A stretch of DNA of 64,000 bases, from positions 270,204,310 to 270,268,309 of the forward strand of contig JARDYH010000002.1 in assembly GCA_029215795.1 (NCBI GenBank), given 5' to 3'. The stretch's first letter is position 1. Every line of letters begins with the position of its first letter. The DNA is from Anniella stebbinsi. Its lineage: Eukaryota > Chordata > Lepidosauria > Squamata > Anniellidae. Shown here piece by piece: positions 23,565 through 35,265 of this stretch. The notes below the pieces were generated by a model. The model was not told where the DNA came from and ran no database searches. It saw nothing but the letters and a program-made list of their open reading frames with translations. Made by a program: the position numbers and the translations under genes.

Positions 23565-25348
23565 TTCGTGTCAATTCAGGGATTGGGACTGTTGGGCTCC
23601 TCCTGAGGGCCCATACACTAGGAGAGGGCCACTGACAAGATACCCTTGGATCTCCTCCTCCTTTTCACCACTGCAAGCTTCTTGTTCAATCACCTCTTAC
23701 TCTGGCCCAGGCAACAGAGAATTGCCTGCCTGTATGCTCACTGATTCTCTGCCTGGCAAGCAAACAGGTAGTAGCAATTATGAGGAAGAAGAAGAGAAGC
23801 AGCACGGGACAATGCTAGCGAGAAGGTAAGACACACTAAGGGAGAGGGAGTCATTGACATGTCTTACCTAAGGGCACTCCAAAATCTGCAGCTGGCACTG
23901 GTGTCATTAGTTGGCTCGCTCTGATGTCACTGTACGTCTGGCATTTCCAAGAAAGGGGGCACAGCAACCCCACTGACTGTCATTGGTGTCACAGCTCTGA
24001 TTTCACAGCACAAACTGAGCAGCTGAATATGAAGAGAGATCCCAGAATTCAATTTCTAAGGTCCAAAATGCAGGTTTATAAAAGTTAAGCCATGCCACCA
24101 GTGACTGGGTGCAGTGGGCTTTTGAACAGCACTTTTGGGGGGCAAATCAGCTGAGCAGATCTGAAAGCTTGCAATAGAAAAAAGAAAGACAGAGAGACAC
24201 AGATGACTCTGGCTGCTTACAGTCAGCAAAAAGAACTGTACGCTCCCTACATCTTCATCATCCGCAGAAGCAAGCAAGCTTTCTAGTTCTCACACTTTCG
24301 TGACATGTTGATTTGTCCCACTAAAGATATTGCCCTACTCTGAATTTTGAGGTTTTTTTCTTATGGGCCCGCATGGCTGCCTTTTGTTTTTGGCTGCCTA
24401 CATCTTCACTGACATCACAGCCCAAAGTCTAATTCGAGGAGCACATTTTCTTCTGGCACGTTGAGACAGTAAACCTAACAAACCTCCCAACATTTTGCCT
24501 GTGCCTGGGGAGAGGAAAAAGGAAAGGCAGCTAACTCTAGGCTCTTCACTGGCTGCAAGCAAGATTTTCTAAGAGATGTTCAATGAAGGGTTCCCTTTCA
24601 ATTCCAATTCCCTGGGCTCCCTTTCCCTCTCTCCATAATGGAGGGCTCACAGGCAAGATGCATTTCCCTATGCAAAGAGCAAGTTGTTCTCTTATGTAAA
24701 ATAATGGGTGGGGGTAGGAAGGTGGTGCTGGAAGAGAATTAAACCTCTTTTTAATAAGTGAAACCTGTTGATACTTGGTTTTAAAATGGCAGAATTAAGG
24801 AGAATGTCAATAACAAAAAACTACAGAGTTGCATTATTTTAACCCGAGATTTAAGGGGATGCTAAAAACAGGCGAGAAGGAACCGAATGTCAATCTAAAA
24901 CTGAGAGCGAATGAAGTGGCAGATGTCTGAAGCATACCCTTTTCAACTGCAGGATAGGGGTCATTTGTTTAAATGCTCTGAAGGGGGGACACAAGCTCTT
25001 TCCTTGCATGTAGTAAGACTAAACACATCTGCGAGAGAGTTTTAGTACAGCCATATCCCCAATATGCAAGTTTTACTACATGCAGGGAGCATTTTTACAC
25101 ATTGTTGAATATTCAGAAATGTGATGCCCTTGCACCTACAGGCTAAAGTGGTTCAGAATTTTACCCTCTCAGCCCGCCAGCCCCTTCTGCACAATGCCTG
25201 GATCAGCTCATAACACCGAACATGCAGCATTTACAATGCAGGGGGGTGCTGCGACTCAAGAGTAAGAGCCTCAGGATTGCCAAATGTTCCTCATTTTAAT
25301 GGACTGTTCATGTTGTGGAAGCATTGTCCACAAGAAATAGAAAATTTG
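23565..25348. other. PALD1: Intron stretch without recognised features
   Basis: No repeat family or reading frame that I can name. Confidence 0.4.
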
Positions 25349-25447
25349 GGTTGTATCCAATGTTAGTCCTACTTAGAGTAGACTCACTGAAACAAATGGG
25401 ACTTAAGTTACAGCCCATTATTTCGATAAAAAGTACATGTTGCTTAT

Positions 25448-25520
25448 GAGAAAACAGGGACAAACTCCATCCACAATAAGGAGAAAACTTAATAAGGGTG
25501 GAGTTTGTCCCTGTTTTCTC
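25448..25520. repeat. 25-bp inverted repeat abutting an L2 fragment
   Basis: The arm GAGAAAACAGGGACAAACTC (25448 onward) and its mirror GAGTTTGTCCCTGTTTTCTC (ending 25520) are inverted copies, 24 of 25 bp matching over the full arms. The right arm runs straight into L2 sequence. Confidence 0.9.
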
Positions 25521-25805
25521 TTCTGTCGCTCCCAGACTGTGGAACGACCTGCAGGGAGAGATCCGCCAACTTACTGGTCTTCCAGAATTTAAGAGAGCTA
25601 TAAAGACTGATCTCTTCTGGCAGGCCTACTCAGTCAAATTTTAAGACTTCGTTGATATTTTAATAATGTATTAATTTTATATGCTTTTAATCAGTTTTAT
25701 GTACAGGTATTTGATAATGTTTGTATTGACGTTGTTCCCTGCCTTGATCCAGAGGGAGAGGCGGGTAATAAATAAATAAATATATTATTATTATTATTAT
25801 TATTA
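25521..25805 (+). mobile_element. L2-type LINE, 3' fragment
   Basis: Starts in the ORF2 tail (SRLWNDLQGEIRQL then FKRAIKTDLFWQAY), then the 3' UTR with 'CCAGAGGGAGAGGCGGGTAA' and an (ATT)n tail. Same subfamily as 9938-10325. Confidence 0.85.
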
Positions 25806-26065
25806 GAAACAAGATGTACTTATTCTCAAGTGTTTGTTCTAACCCCAGCCTGTCCATTTGAACAGGCATATCATGACACCATCTTGGCAGGCATCAGCTG
25901 ATAACTGGATCATGAAATACTCATTATTTTGCACTTTTTCATTTGCTCTGGAAATGGTGCTGAAATAAGCCTTCGTTACACGCCACTAACACTTTTCCAT
26001 GGAATAGACAATGGCCTTGAAATTTTGCTGAAGGAATGCAGTTCTATGGGCAAGACTTGAGACTT

Positions 26066-26168
26066 AGTCCAAAGGAAGGCAACCTGGAGTTCCATCCCTG
26101 ACCATTGACCATGTTGGCTGGGGCCGATAGAAGTTGCAGTCCCAAACATCTGAAAACTATCCCTGCAC
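26066..26168. repeat. 'ACTACAACTCCC' palindromic repeat
   Basis: 'AAGGCAACCTGGAGTTCC', then 'CCATTGACCATGTTGGCTGG' and GTTGCAGTCCCAAACATCTG. Confidence 0.65.
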
Positions 26169-26169
26169 C

Positions 26170-27839
26170 AGTATTGAAGGGATTCAGCCTATGTGCTACC
26201 GTACTGCTCTGGCCAAAGGAAGTCTCTTTACATCTATAGCCAGAGCAGTGCAGTAGGAATCCCTGATTCTTGTAAAGGCTTCCAGGTCAAGCTTGCTCAT
26301 CAAATGAGAGCGAGAAAGAGGCTCTGCTCTTCCTGCTCCTTGCTAATTACAGATGACAGAGATGCATTTACTTATGCTTATTGGCTGCTCACTCTGATCA
26401 ATGGGCTGTTAGAATGATGAGCACTTAGATGCTGCCAACCTTTCTAAAATTAATGTAGTTTTATCCATGTACTTAAATAAGTGTGCATGGTAGATAAAAT
26501 GGCATCTTCACCTACTCCATATTGTCTGTATGGTAGTTAAGGGTGAAAGAATAGAACTTAATTCTAGACCATCCAATGAGAGCCGAGTTTAAAATGTGAT
26601 TTCAACCCATCTAAACCCAAATCTCTATCCGTCACATGTTACTGAAAACCCATTATTTTCACACTAACCAATCTTATATCCAGCATTTAATAGTGCCAAT
26701 TCTTCAAATGAAATTAATTTGGGACATAAAACAGCACAATTGCCATCAACAATGGGGCATATTAATTTAGGTATGGATTTTATCCCATACTTCTACCAAT
26801 ATGTCTGCTGGAATGGCTTACATGAAAGTTAAAATTACAGTTTACACAAGGAAACCAAATGTTAAAAAACCAGCGGGGGGGGGGGGGGGGGAGAGAGAAT
26901 CAGCATTAAAGTAAGTGAAAGCTGTTTACCCCTTAAAGAGAAATGGGACAAACAGAGGGGGGGGAGAGAGTTTTGTGCCAGACAATCTTGATCACCAGAG
27001 CAACAAAACCATTAGAGTAAACATATTAACGAAACTTGCATCAATGTAAAGCAAGTGGAAGTTCATTTTGATGTTGATTTGCTGCGTTCACCATTTTTCC
27101 AAGGAAAGAGATCTCTCTGAAGAAGAAAAGATTCTTACAACCTATTTAAAAAATAAATAAGGCTAGAGGATTTATTTAAAGAACAAAAAGGCGATCCAGG
27201 CAGAGAATATTTAGGGCATACACTTAATGTCTTACTATTATTTAAGTCTGCTAAAGCCATTTGCTTCTCTCAGTAGACAACCTGTCTGCTATGTATTAAA
27301 GTTATTCATCTCTTTACTAAAAGGGCTGGAAGCCATTACAGTGCAGTAAGGGCCTTCCTTCTCTCCCTACCAATGGGGCCCTCCTATCTATCATTCTAAA
27401 AGGACTTTAGGGAAAGTGTAGCTTTTTATGCCTTACCCACTAGCAAGATAAAGATGCTGGCGCAAGCCTCCCCAGAGAACAATACATTTTCTATGTAAGC
27501 TTCACACCTGATACTGCTGAAAGCTTCAACATGAGTTAGAGCTTATTCAATGTTTAGAGCTGATCTCTCAAGAGCTATTCTCCCCCACTAAAAAATATTA
27601 GAAAAGGGAGGCAGAGAACAAAGGAATAACATTTGGTGATCTCAGCCAAGATATGGTTTGTCACAGTAACTCAGCTGTAGCTAGACAGGCTCCAGATGCT
27701 GGGTGAAGATTAATGCCCACATTCTATTTGGGTTTCAATGTCATACAGGCAATAAGGCTCATTTGCATGGTTTCCCAGATATACCACAGAGTTGATGACT
27801 GGGTTATTTGGGGGCCTCAGTCTTGCTGCTTTCCCCGAC
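26170..27839. other. PALD1: Intron stretch without recognised features
   Basis: Contains a 17-G run at 26875-26891; otherwise unique-looking. Confidence 0.4.
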
Positions 27840-27953
27840 ATGATGACCTTCAGATGTTTTGGACTACAACTCCCATCAGCACCAGCCAGCATGACCACTG
27901 ATGAGGAAGCCTGGGAGTCAGAAACATGTAGAGATTACTAGATTTAGGAAGGC
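27840..27953. repeat. 'ACTACAACTCCC' palindromic repeat
   Basis: 'CAGATGTTTTGGACTACAAC' followed by TCCCATCAGCACCAGCCAGC; the second arm is degraded. Confidence 0.7.
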
Positions 27954-28264
27954 TGACCTCTTGCTTTGGCACAAATTTTTCCACTCTTCCAAAAGCAATC
28001 CTTAGCTTTATATAAACGAGCTTTTATTGATCTTCATCTGCAAAGCACAATGAGCGGGTTACTTATGGCAAAAGGAATCAACGTGCAGTTGGCCATCAGA
28101 GGACCAATTGCTCCTTGATATGCATCAGAACAGAACAACAAAATGTGTCTCTTCCTTGGGGCTTTGTGTTGGTTAAACCATTCTAGATAACTCACATAGC
28201 AGCCTTGCACTGGCATCACACATCTCTAAACTTCTACTGCCTTCTCATCTAGATGTGCAACATG

Positions 28265-28676
28265 AAGTTATTGGCAGGGCGTGAGGTGGGCAGAGAGCAT
28301 GACATCAAGAGAGGGCTTTTTGGTGGTAGCCCCCCCCCCCCCGGTTCTGGAATACTCTCCCAAGGAAAGTTCACCTGGAACCCATACTGCTATATTTTCA
28401 GCATCAGGCTAAGACTTTCCTGTTTGTCCAGACTTTCTAAATCTTTTATAAAGTACTGTATTTTAAAATATTTTCATATTTTTGCTTTATTATCCTAGTC
28501 CCTGCAATATGGGGTTACCTCTTAACCCAGATATTGCATTTTATGCTTTGTTGGGACATCTATTCGTTTTATAGTGTTGCTTGTATTGAAATATTATTTA
28601 TTACTATTATTGTAAAATGCCTAGGAAAAAATATTTTATGAGGCATTTAATAAATTAAAGAAAGAATAATAAAAGG
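28265..28676 (+). mobile_element. L2-type LINE 3' end, decayed
   Basis: A frameshifted remnant of the ORF2 tail: RGLFGGSPPPPGSGIL, then SIRLRLSCLSRLS (compare RAFSVVAPxLWNxL and FRHQVKTFLFxQ in the 31-kb copy). It is followed by a T-rich 3' UTR and AATAAATTAAAG. A 13-C run replaces part of the coding sequence. Confidence 0.65.
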
Positions 28677-28760
28677 CTGAAGTAGTTAATAGAAAGAGAG
28701 CAGGAATTGGGATTCATTCGGGTCACAAAGATCTGGTCCATTCCTTTAACTCTGAATCAT

Positions 28761-29168
28761 TCATAAACAGGACATTCCACAACCCATTTGCAGCTCCTTA
28801 TCTTCCTGGCCATTTAAAGCTGCTTGGAAGAAGGGAGTGGCCCATGAAGTTCCAACAACTGTGGTCTGTGAAGGCTGTTCAAGGACCTCTTTAATCTGGT
28901 GGGTAATCTTTGTAGTGTAGCTTGGCTCACTTGCTTGAGCCACTAGAATCTGATCTGCAGGCATTTTGCCATAGTGCACCATATTCATTGTTGGGATCCC
29001 CTTATGGCACCGAAGCATGGAGGACAGAAACTCAAACGTGTTTGTCTGTTGGCAGTCCACCTGGGCAAGGTCACATCTTTGGATTAATGTTGGGCTGGAT
29101 GTTATTCTAGCGCTAGTTTGAGTTATTCCCCTGCCCTCTCTCAGAAGACCCTTCGCCCCACCCCACAC
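28761..29168 (-). other. Unidentified 135-aa open frame, possible retrocopy or pseudogene
   Basis: The frame reads with low repetition and protein-like composition, for example DLAQVDCQQTNTFEFLSSML and then RCHKGIPTMNMVHYGKMPAD. I do not recognise a family. There are no introns, no obvious promoter and no matching splice sites. It lies on the same strand as PALD1 inside the large intron. It could be a retrocopied gene piece or chance; the expected length of a chance open frame is exceeded only modestly. Confidence 0.25.
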
Positions 29169-29944
29169 TGTTCAGGAGCACCCACTCCCCAAAGAGGGGA
29201 GAACAACAGCTGCAGGTGGTAAGATGGGGGACAATTTTTCCTTCCATTAACTTCTTTAGCTTAACTTATTTGAGGCACCAGTTTAACATCGTTGAAATTA
29301 TCAAATGTAAACAGGCAGGCACTTTCTGGAGTTTCCTTGCTTGCTGTCCTCAAACAGGGGAACAATCCAAAGAGAGGCAAAGGACAGCCAGCATTTGCTA
29401 TGTTTTGGCCGGAGTATTTTCAGCACCCGTTTGCAAGACGTTTGCTTACCTGGCCAAAAGCCAGCATACAGTTTACATGGGGTTTAAAATCGGTAATGCA
29501 TCCCAGTGGGAAACAAAACAAAACGAAAAGATTAAGCACCTACAGCTGTGGAAAGAACAGAGTTTGACTGGGAAGGGCCCATTCTCACAACCCTGCCTGG
29601 CACAGCAGGCGCTCGCTATGTGCATGCTAACTTCCAGCTGTGGGTGCCACACAAAGTAGCGGTTGTGTGAAAGCAGATGCCATGTAGAGGATTCTGCACA
29701 GATTTGCCAGGGGTGGGGGAGACACAGCAAAAGCAACTTTTGGGAATCCCACAGCCCTCGACAAGAAGCCAAACTGCATCAGCCTTCACATGACTGCTTA
29801 CTTCATCACACCACAACTGAAGGTAGAAGCCACCTGTCGTTGCTAGTTGTAGAAAGGAAGCTGAAGTGCAAATCCTAGCAGGGTTGGATCAAGCAGTGGA
29901 TGGATTGTTGGGGCATATCTGTCCTACGGTCTAATATATTTCTT

Positions 29945-30320
29945 CTCCTTTTCTCGTTTATTTAATTTCTATGCTGCTCAAAACCAAAGTTATTTGGGCA
30001 GCTCACAAAAATTAAAAGCCAAAACGCAACACAATAACAATAACAATGCTGTATATAAATAATAATTGCAAACATAATATAAAAATTTAACATACAAAAA
30101 TCCGAAACAAAAGCAAACAGCTTAAAAACAATTAACAATAAAATACCAGAGCCCCATAAAATGACTCACATTAAAAAGGCTGATCTTATGCCGTCAAATG
30201 GCTGGGAGTAGAAGAAAGTTTTAACCTGGCGCTGAAAAAGTGGCGATGTTGATGCAGGGGGGACCTCATTGGGGAGAGCATTTCACAATCAGGAGGGGCA
30301 CCTCCTTTGTTGTCTTTTTC
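29945..30320 (-). mobile_element. LINE 3' end in antisense orientation
   Basis: 'TTTCTATGCTGCTCAAAACC' and GGGCAGCTCACAAAAATTAA followed by long A-rich sequence. The minus strand then enters '...CCCTGCATCAACATCGCCA'. It resembles the antisense start of a reptile LINE tail (terminal 'TTTATTT...'). Confidence 0.55.
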
Positions 30321-30444
30321 CTATCTCTGGTCTAGAGAAATCCAAAGCAAGGAGTTTGACTAGGTGGCTTGTGAGTTCTCTGAGCTTTATGATTCAATAC
30401 CAGAGGTTCTCAAAAGATAAGGTAGGCTTTCATTTGGAGACATG

Positions 30445-30652
30445 GGCTGAATTCGGACGACACATTAAGCAATCATCAGTTGTTTTGACTATTGTGTTGT
30501 CCGAACGCTGCCACAGTCAACTCAGCGCTGATCCTAATCCACACCATGGTTGATTATTTATTACCATGTTGCGTGGGGAGTACCCCCTCGATGAACAACT
30601 GTAAAGTTGTTTATTACCCCACCATTGACTATTGTGTTGTCCGAATTCAGCC
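30445..30652. mobile_element. Harbinger-like MITE, 208 bp, TSD ATG
   Basis: The ends are GGCTGAATTCGGACGACAC and, inverted, TTGTCCGAATTCAGCC. They are flanked exactly by ATG at 30442-30444 and 30653-30655. A 3-bp duplication with GGC ends suggests the PIF/Harbinger superfamily. Same family as 34761-35265 and 37917-39550. Confidence 0.82.
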
Positions 30653-30736
30653 ATGGACAACTGTTAGATGAGGAATATGCTTTTCACTGACAAGTACCCT
30701 TCCAGACCAGTTATGACTTGATTGAAGTGTTTCAAG

Positions 30737-31659
30737 AATAAAACAGAGCAACTGGGTTGGGTACACTGGTGACAATATATACAGTAGTAATAATGATAAT
30801 AATATCAATAAGGAATATAACATTTATTAAATTTACTTAAAACTATCGTGCATTTGTTTCCATATATGTTTTAACTAGACTGAAAAATTATATAATGTTA
30901 GTAAAGTAACCTCCAAGTTAGATTACTGCAATGCACTCTACGTGGGGCTGCCTTTGAAGGTGGTTCGGAAGCTGCAGCTTGTGCAAAATGCAGCGGCCAG
31001 ATTGATAACTGGAACCAGTAGGTTCGAACATATAAGACCTACTCTGGCCCGCTTGCATTGGCTGCCTGTATGTTTCCGAGCCCGGTTCAAGGTGCTGGTT
31101 TTAACCTATAAAGCCTTACACAGCTTGGGACCACAATACCTGATGGAACGCCTTTCCCGACATGAACCTACCCAAACACTACATTCAACATCTAAGGCCC
31201 TCCTCCGAGTGCCTCCTCCGAGGGAAGCTCGGAGGTCAGCAACAAGAGAGAGGGCCTTTTCTGTGGTGGCTCCCCAATTGTGGAACGATCTCCCCGACGA
31301 GGCCCGCCTGGCGCCAACATTGTTATCTTTTCGGCACCAGGTCAAGACTTTCCTCTTCTCTCAGGCATTTGGCAATATCTGAGGAGCCTGTGTTTGTTTT
31401 GTTTTGTTTTTGTAGTTTTTGAAGTGTTGAAGTGGTTTTTAAATGTACAGATTGTGTGTATGTTGTATGTTTTTGCTGTTTTAATTTTTTGTATATTGTT
31501 TTTAATTGTTTTTAATCCTATGTAAACCGCCTAGAGAGCTTCGGCTATGGGGCGGTATACAAATGTAATAAATAAATAAATAAATAAATATTGATATTAT
31601 CATTATTACTACTGTATATACTGTCACCAGCATACCCAACCCAGTTGCTCTGTTTTATT
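30737..31659. repeat. Inverted repeat flanking an L2 insertion
   Basis: The left arm (30737-30810) contains AACAGAGCAACTGGGTTGGG; the right arm (31589-31659) contains its complement CCCAACCCAGTTGCTCTGTT. The arms are about 70 bp and differ by a few substitutions and one 3-bp indel. Between them lie an A/T-rich stretch and the L2 element. Confidence 0.9.
30905..31594 (+). mobile_element. L2-type LINE, 5'-truncated, intact ORF2 C-terminus
   Basis: An open frame at 30942-31382 encodes the ORF2 tail: VRKLQLVQNAAARLITGTSR, then LARLHWLPVCFRARFKVLVL, and near the end RAFSVVAPQLWNDLPDEARL. The 3' UTR ends 'AGAGAGCTTCGGCTATGGGG' and (AAAT)n. It is a different subfamily from 9938-10325 by 3' end. No reverse transcriptase domain is left. 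Confidence 0.9.
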
Positions 31660-33350
31660 GTTGTATTTCTAAGGGGTTGGGAGACATTTCCTGTTCTGTT
31701 TAAGCTTGATTGGAGTGTTTGTCACTATGTTAACCCTATCCTTTGTTGCATCAAAATGGAACAGAATGAAATAGAATCCACATGAACCTCTTACTTACAC
31801 ATCAGCTCCATATTTTACAAAATGTGAGCGTATTTTAAGAAGTTACTTTAAAAAAACTGTATTCATAAGGCTCAAATCCAAGCAGACCTTTTTAGGGAGA
31901 GTCAGAAAACTACATGAATTGAAACTGAAATTCACGTTGAGAGGAAGCAGATGACATTATTTTAAAAATTATGTTTTAGTTTTATCCTCCCAGTCAGTTG
32001 TTCACAGATGTCAATGAGAAACTCTTGTTTAATTATGTCTGTGGTTGTGTGTGGCTGGGATGAAGCCCTCCCAAGTTACAATAAGACACCCCCCCATGAA
32101 AGCCCAATCCACCTAGGATGGGGGGGGGGGGGAGCAGCCAATGCAATGCCCATGCAACCCTCCCCTACAGCCCATTCACACCAGGAGGTCTTCAAATGGC
32201 AATGTTGATTCAATGTTCCATCAAACACAGTGGGAGCTTTGCCATCAATCAGGATTGTGTTGCAAACCACAACCAGTCACAGACAGGGTTATGCAGATAT
32301 GTCCTATATAACAGAGTAGGCAGAAAATATTTATTTATTGAATGAATGAAAAGTTCTACTTTTAGGACACAGTGGTCTTTTTTTTTACCACATCTTTTAA
32401 AAGAAATGTAGAAGCTGCTGCAAATCCGCTTGGCTGTCTAAACCAGAGATGGGGAACCTCCAGCCTGTTGGGGTTCCCATCAAGCCTGGCAGCTTCTTCC
32501 CTCAGCCTCACTTTCTCTGTCATGGAGGGGAAAGCTCTTATCTCTGATCAGCTGCTGGTTGGAGACAAGAGCATTTCGTTCCATGGCAAAGAAGACGGTC
32601 CAGGAGAGGAAGCTGCTGAATGATTCAGTCCTGCTTCCTTCTGAGCCTTGGCCTGCAACGGCCTGGCTGTTTACTTCTGAGTGGACATGCAGAGGCTTTA
32701 CATTTAGGATATTATCTGAAAGTGCTGCTGAGTGATGCAGTCCTATTTACTTACGTGTAGACATGCTTTCTACTATAAATTGGTAACAACAGAATTGGGG
32801 GCATTCCTTGTTGCTCTCTACTGATTCAAGCCCAAGAAACAGCCATGTGTTGTCTAAAGGGAATCAGATGGGTGCTGATACTGGGAAAAGCTTAGCTTCT
32901 GCAGCTACCAGTAGAGCTGGTGTCTGGATCACTAAAGGCCTCTCACCCCACCCACCCCCATCAAGTGTTATCCACAGGCAACTGCGTGAACCAGCCCTCA
33001 AGTATTAAAACCAGTTTCTTCATCACATTTTACAGCACACAATTAAGACAAATCTGTTCTACATAACATCTTAAGTTAAAATCACTGAAATAATAAGTGA
33101 GACATCCAATGTATCTGAAATTAACTTCACTCGCTCTTACTTTTGTAGCTTTTGCTGTACTTTGTTGCTATACTCTGTGTGATACATTCTCCCCTTCCCT
33201 CAAATATCTTTTCTGATTTTATCCTCACTCTGCTGCAAGCTGCTGCTTAACAGTGTTTGCTGCCTGCCAGCCAGCCGGCTTTTTTTTTTTAATGTAGTTT
33301 TAAAGTTCAATTTTGTTTTGAAACTTGCTAAAACTCAACAGATGAACATA
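31660..33350. other. PALD1: Intron stretch without recognised genes
   Basis: A 13-G run at 32120-32132 and a worn palindromic repeat near 32668-32765. Confidence 0.4.
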
Positions 33351-33735
33351 TCTGCTTGAAACTTGGCATGGCTAAAGCCCTACTTAAGATCTATCATGAT
33401 GCCAAGTTTCATCTCCTTATCTTTAAAAAAAATGATGTTTTTTTTTAAAAAAACAATTTTAAAACCTCACATTTTTTACAAAACCGTAAAAATCAATGAA
33501 CAGATCTGCTTCAAACTTGGCATGGCTAAAGCCCTACATAGGAGCTATCAAAGCGCCAAGTTTCATCTCATTATCTTTAAGAATGTTTTTTTATTTTATT
33601 TTTTAAAAAACTCAAATTTTAAAGAATTCTTTAAAAGCAACGGATTAACAGATCTGCCTCAAACTTCGCATGGCTAAAGCCCTATCTAAGAGCTATCATG
33701 GTTCCAAGTTTCATCTCTTTATCTTTAAAAATGAT
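33351..33735 (+). repeat. ~150-bp tandem repeat, three units
   Basis: Units begin at 33351, 33505 and 33653 with 'TCTGCTTGAAACTTGGCATG' and share AAGTTTCATCTC...TATCTTTAA near the end. Spacing 154 and 148 bp. Confidence 0.85.
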
Positions 33736-33739
33736 GGGG

Positions 33740-33916
33740 CTGTAAGCATTTTTGTTAATTCCCATTTACTATAAAATAGAGGTGCCCTTTGGGTGGGGGG
33801 AGGATGGGAAAAATCCAGATTTTTCTTCAAATTTCGTAATTCCCCCCCCTTCCCGGATTTGTTACCAAAAATCCTGACATGTCCTGGTTTTTCCTGACAT
33901 ATGGTCACTCTAAGAT
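33740..33916. mobile_element. Fragment of the 'GTGACCATATG' DNA transposon family
   Basis: The right end, CTGACATATGGTCACTCTAAG, is the inverted form of the TIR seen at 13965. The left end was not found; the tandem array may be part of the same element. Confidence 0.5.
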
Positions 33917-34760
33917 ATGAAGGGAGAAGCATGTTATAACCCCCTCACCCCCACAATATGTTTGAATGCCTGCATTCAAGTGCTTAGAGACTCAAGGAAA
34001 GCTGCTAGACAAAAAAAAATACAGCAATTCCATTACCTTGGCAATAACAAAAACAATCCTGATTAAGGAAGCAAGCCAATGCAATTTCACATGCAACTTG
34101 GGGATCATGTTCATCTGACGAGAGGTCTATTCAACAGCAAGCTGTTCTCCTGCCAAACACACACCTAACCACACACCTCCCACAACTCACTGCTGCAAAT
34201 ATTGCTCTTGGCCTTACTAGACGAATATTATGCAAAATGAAAGTAGCTTGCTATCAAAAATGCATTTTCGTTACAAATATTTTTACTAGTGTCCTTCAGA
34301 AGACCTGCACAATATCAAGTCTTCTTGAAAATGCTTGAGCACCAAGCAAGAATAATGCTATTTAACACAGACAGAGAACTATGAAAGATGACCCTCATGA
34401 CAATCGTAAGCCTTTTCTATCAAAGTTCTGGATGGTCTGTGTTCTGCTGGCAAAACAAAACAAAAAATAAAATTGGAAAGAGAGCTGACCTAAGAACCAT
34501 AAGGATTATTGGGAATGAACAAACAAGCAGGCATTTAAAGAAATTGACATAGGAACTTGCAGGCAAAGTTATAAACAGAGAACATTACTTAACCCACCAT
34601 GCAGGCTATGGTCAGAAGATGGGACAGAAGGGATGGATGCTAAAAATACAGGTGATGTGCTCAACTTTGCCTTGATCTGGCTGTTTCTGCAGTTCAGGTG
34701 TCCACAGCCAAGGCTAACCTGGGGCCTCTGAAGTCATGTCTCTTCAGGTAAGTACTCAGT

Positions 34761-35265
34761 GGCTCAATTTGGATGACACATTAGGCAACAGAGGAGGGGG
34801 GGAACAATCGTCAGTTGTTGCTTATTGTGTCATTTGAAGGGCAACACACAACGCACACACAACTGACAGTACGTTAATCAGGCACTTTAAACAACGGAGC
34901 GAAACAACGGGCTTGCACGTTGTTTAGCCAGAAGCCCGTTGTTTAAAGTGTCGTCCAAATTCAGCCCCCCCCCCTCCATGGACTGTTCCGTTTCGGAATA
35001 GAGTTCTGCTGCCTAGAGCAGCCTAAAAACCCCGGCCGCTCTATGCAGCCAGCAGAACTCACGGTGCCTGCTGGGATACGGCTGGAGGACACAGGGAGGA
35101 GAGGCTGCAACCAAAATGGCCGCTGCAAGTTCGTAGCAGCCGGGGTGTTTGCCAGTGCCGAGCAGCGCTGGCTGCAGCACGTCGTCTGTTAAGCTCCTCC
35201 TGCCTAACGCACGGTCAATACGTTATTTACCCCTCCGTTGCCTAATATGTCGTCCGGATTGAGCC
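34761..35265 (+). mobile_element. Harbinger-like element, 505 bp
   Basis: Left end GGCTCAATTTGGATGACAC with TTAGGCAACAGAGG; right end the inverted CCTCCGTTGCCTAA ... GTCCGGATTGAGCC. Flanking triplets are AGT and AAT (2 of 3 match). The interior (about 34980-35215) is GC-rich and contains GTGCCTGCTGGGATACGGCT, which is homologous in the opposite orientation to 38105-38150 of the large copy. Confidence 0.82.

Noticed and set aside
29216..29659. 147-aa plus-strand open frame
   Set aside because: No family resemblance, cysteine-rich and erratic composition, no splice or promoter context. Treated as chance.
31106..31525. Several overlapping frames around 31.1-31.5 kb
   Set aside because: Shadows of the L2 ORF2 tail at 30942-31382 in other frames.
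33351..33735. Regularly spaced repeats considered as a CRISPR-like array
   Set aside because: The units are about 150 bp, contiguous and diverged, with no short repeats separated by unique spacers; the window is vertebrate.
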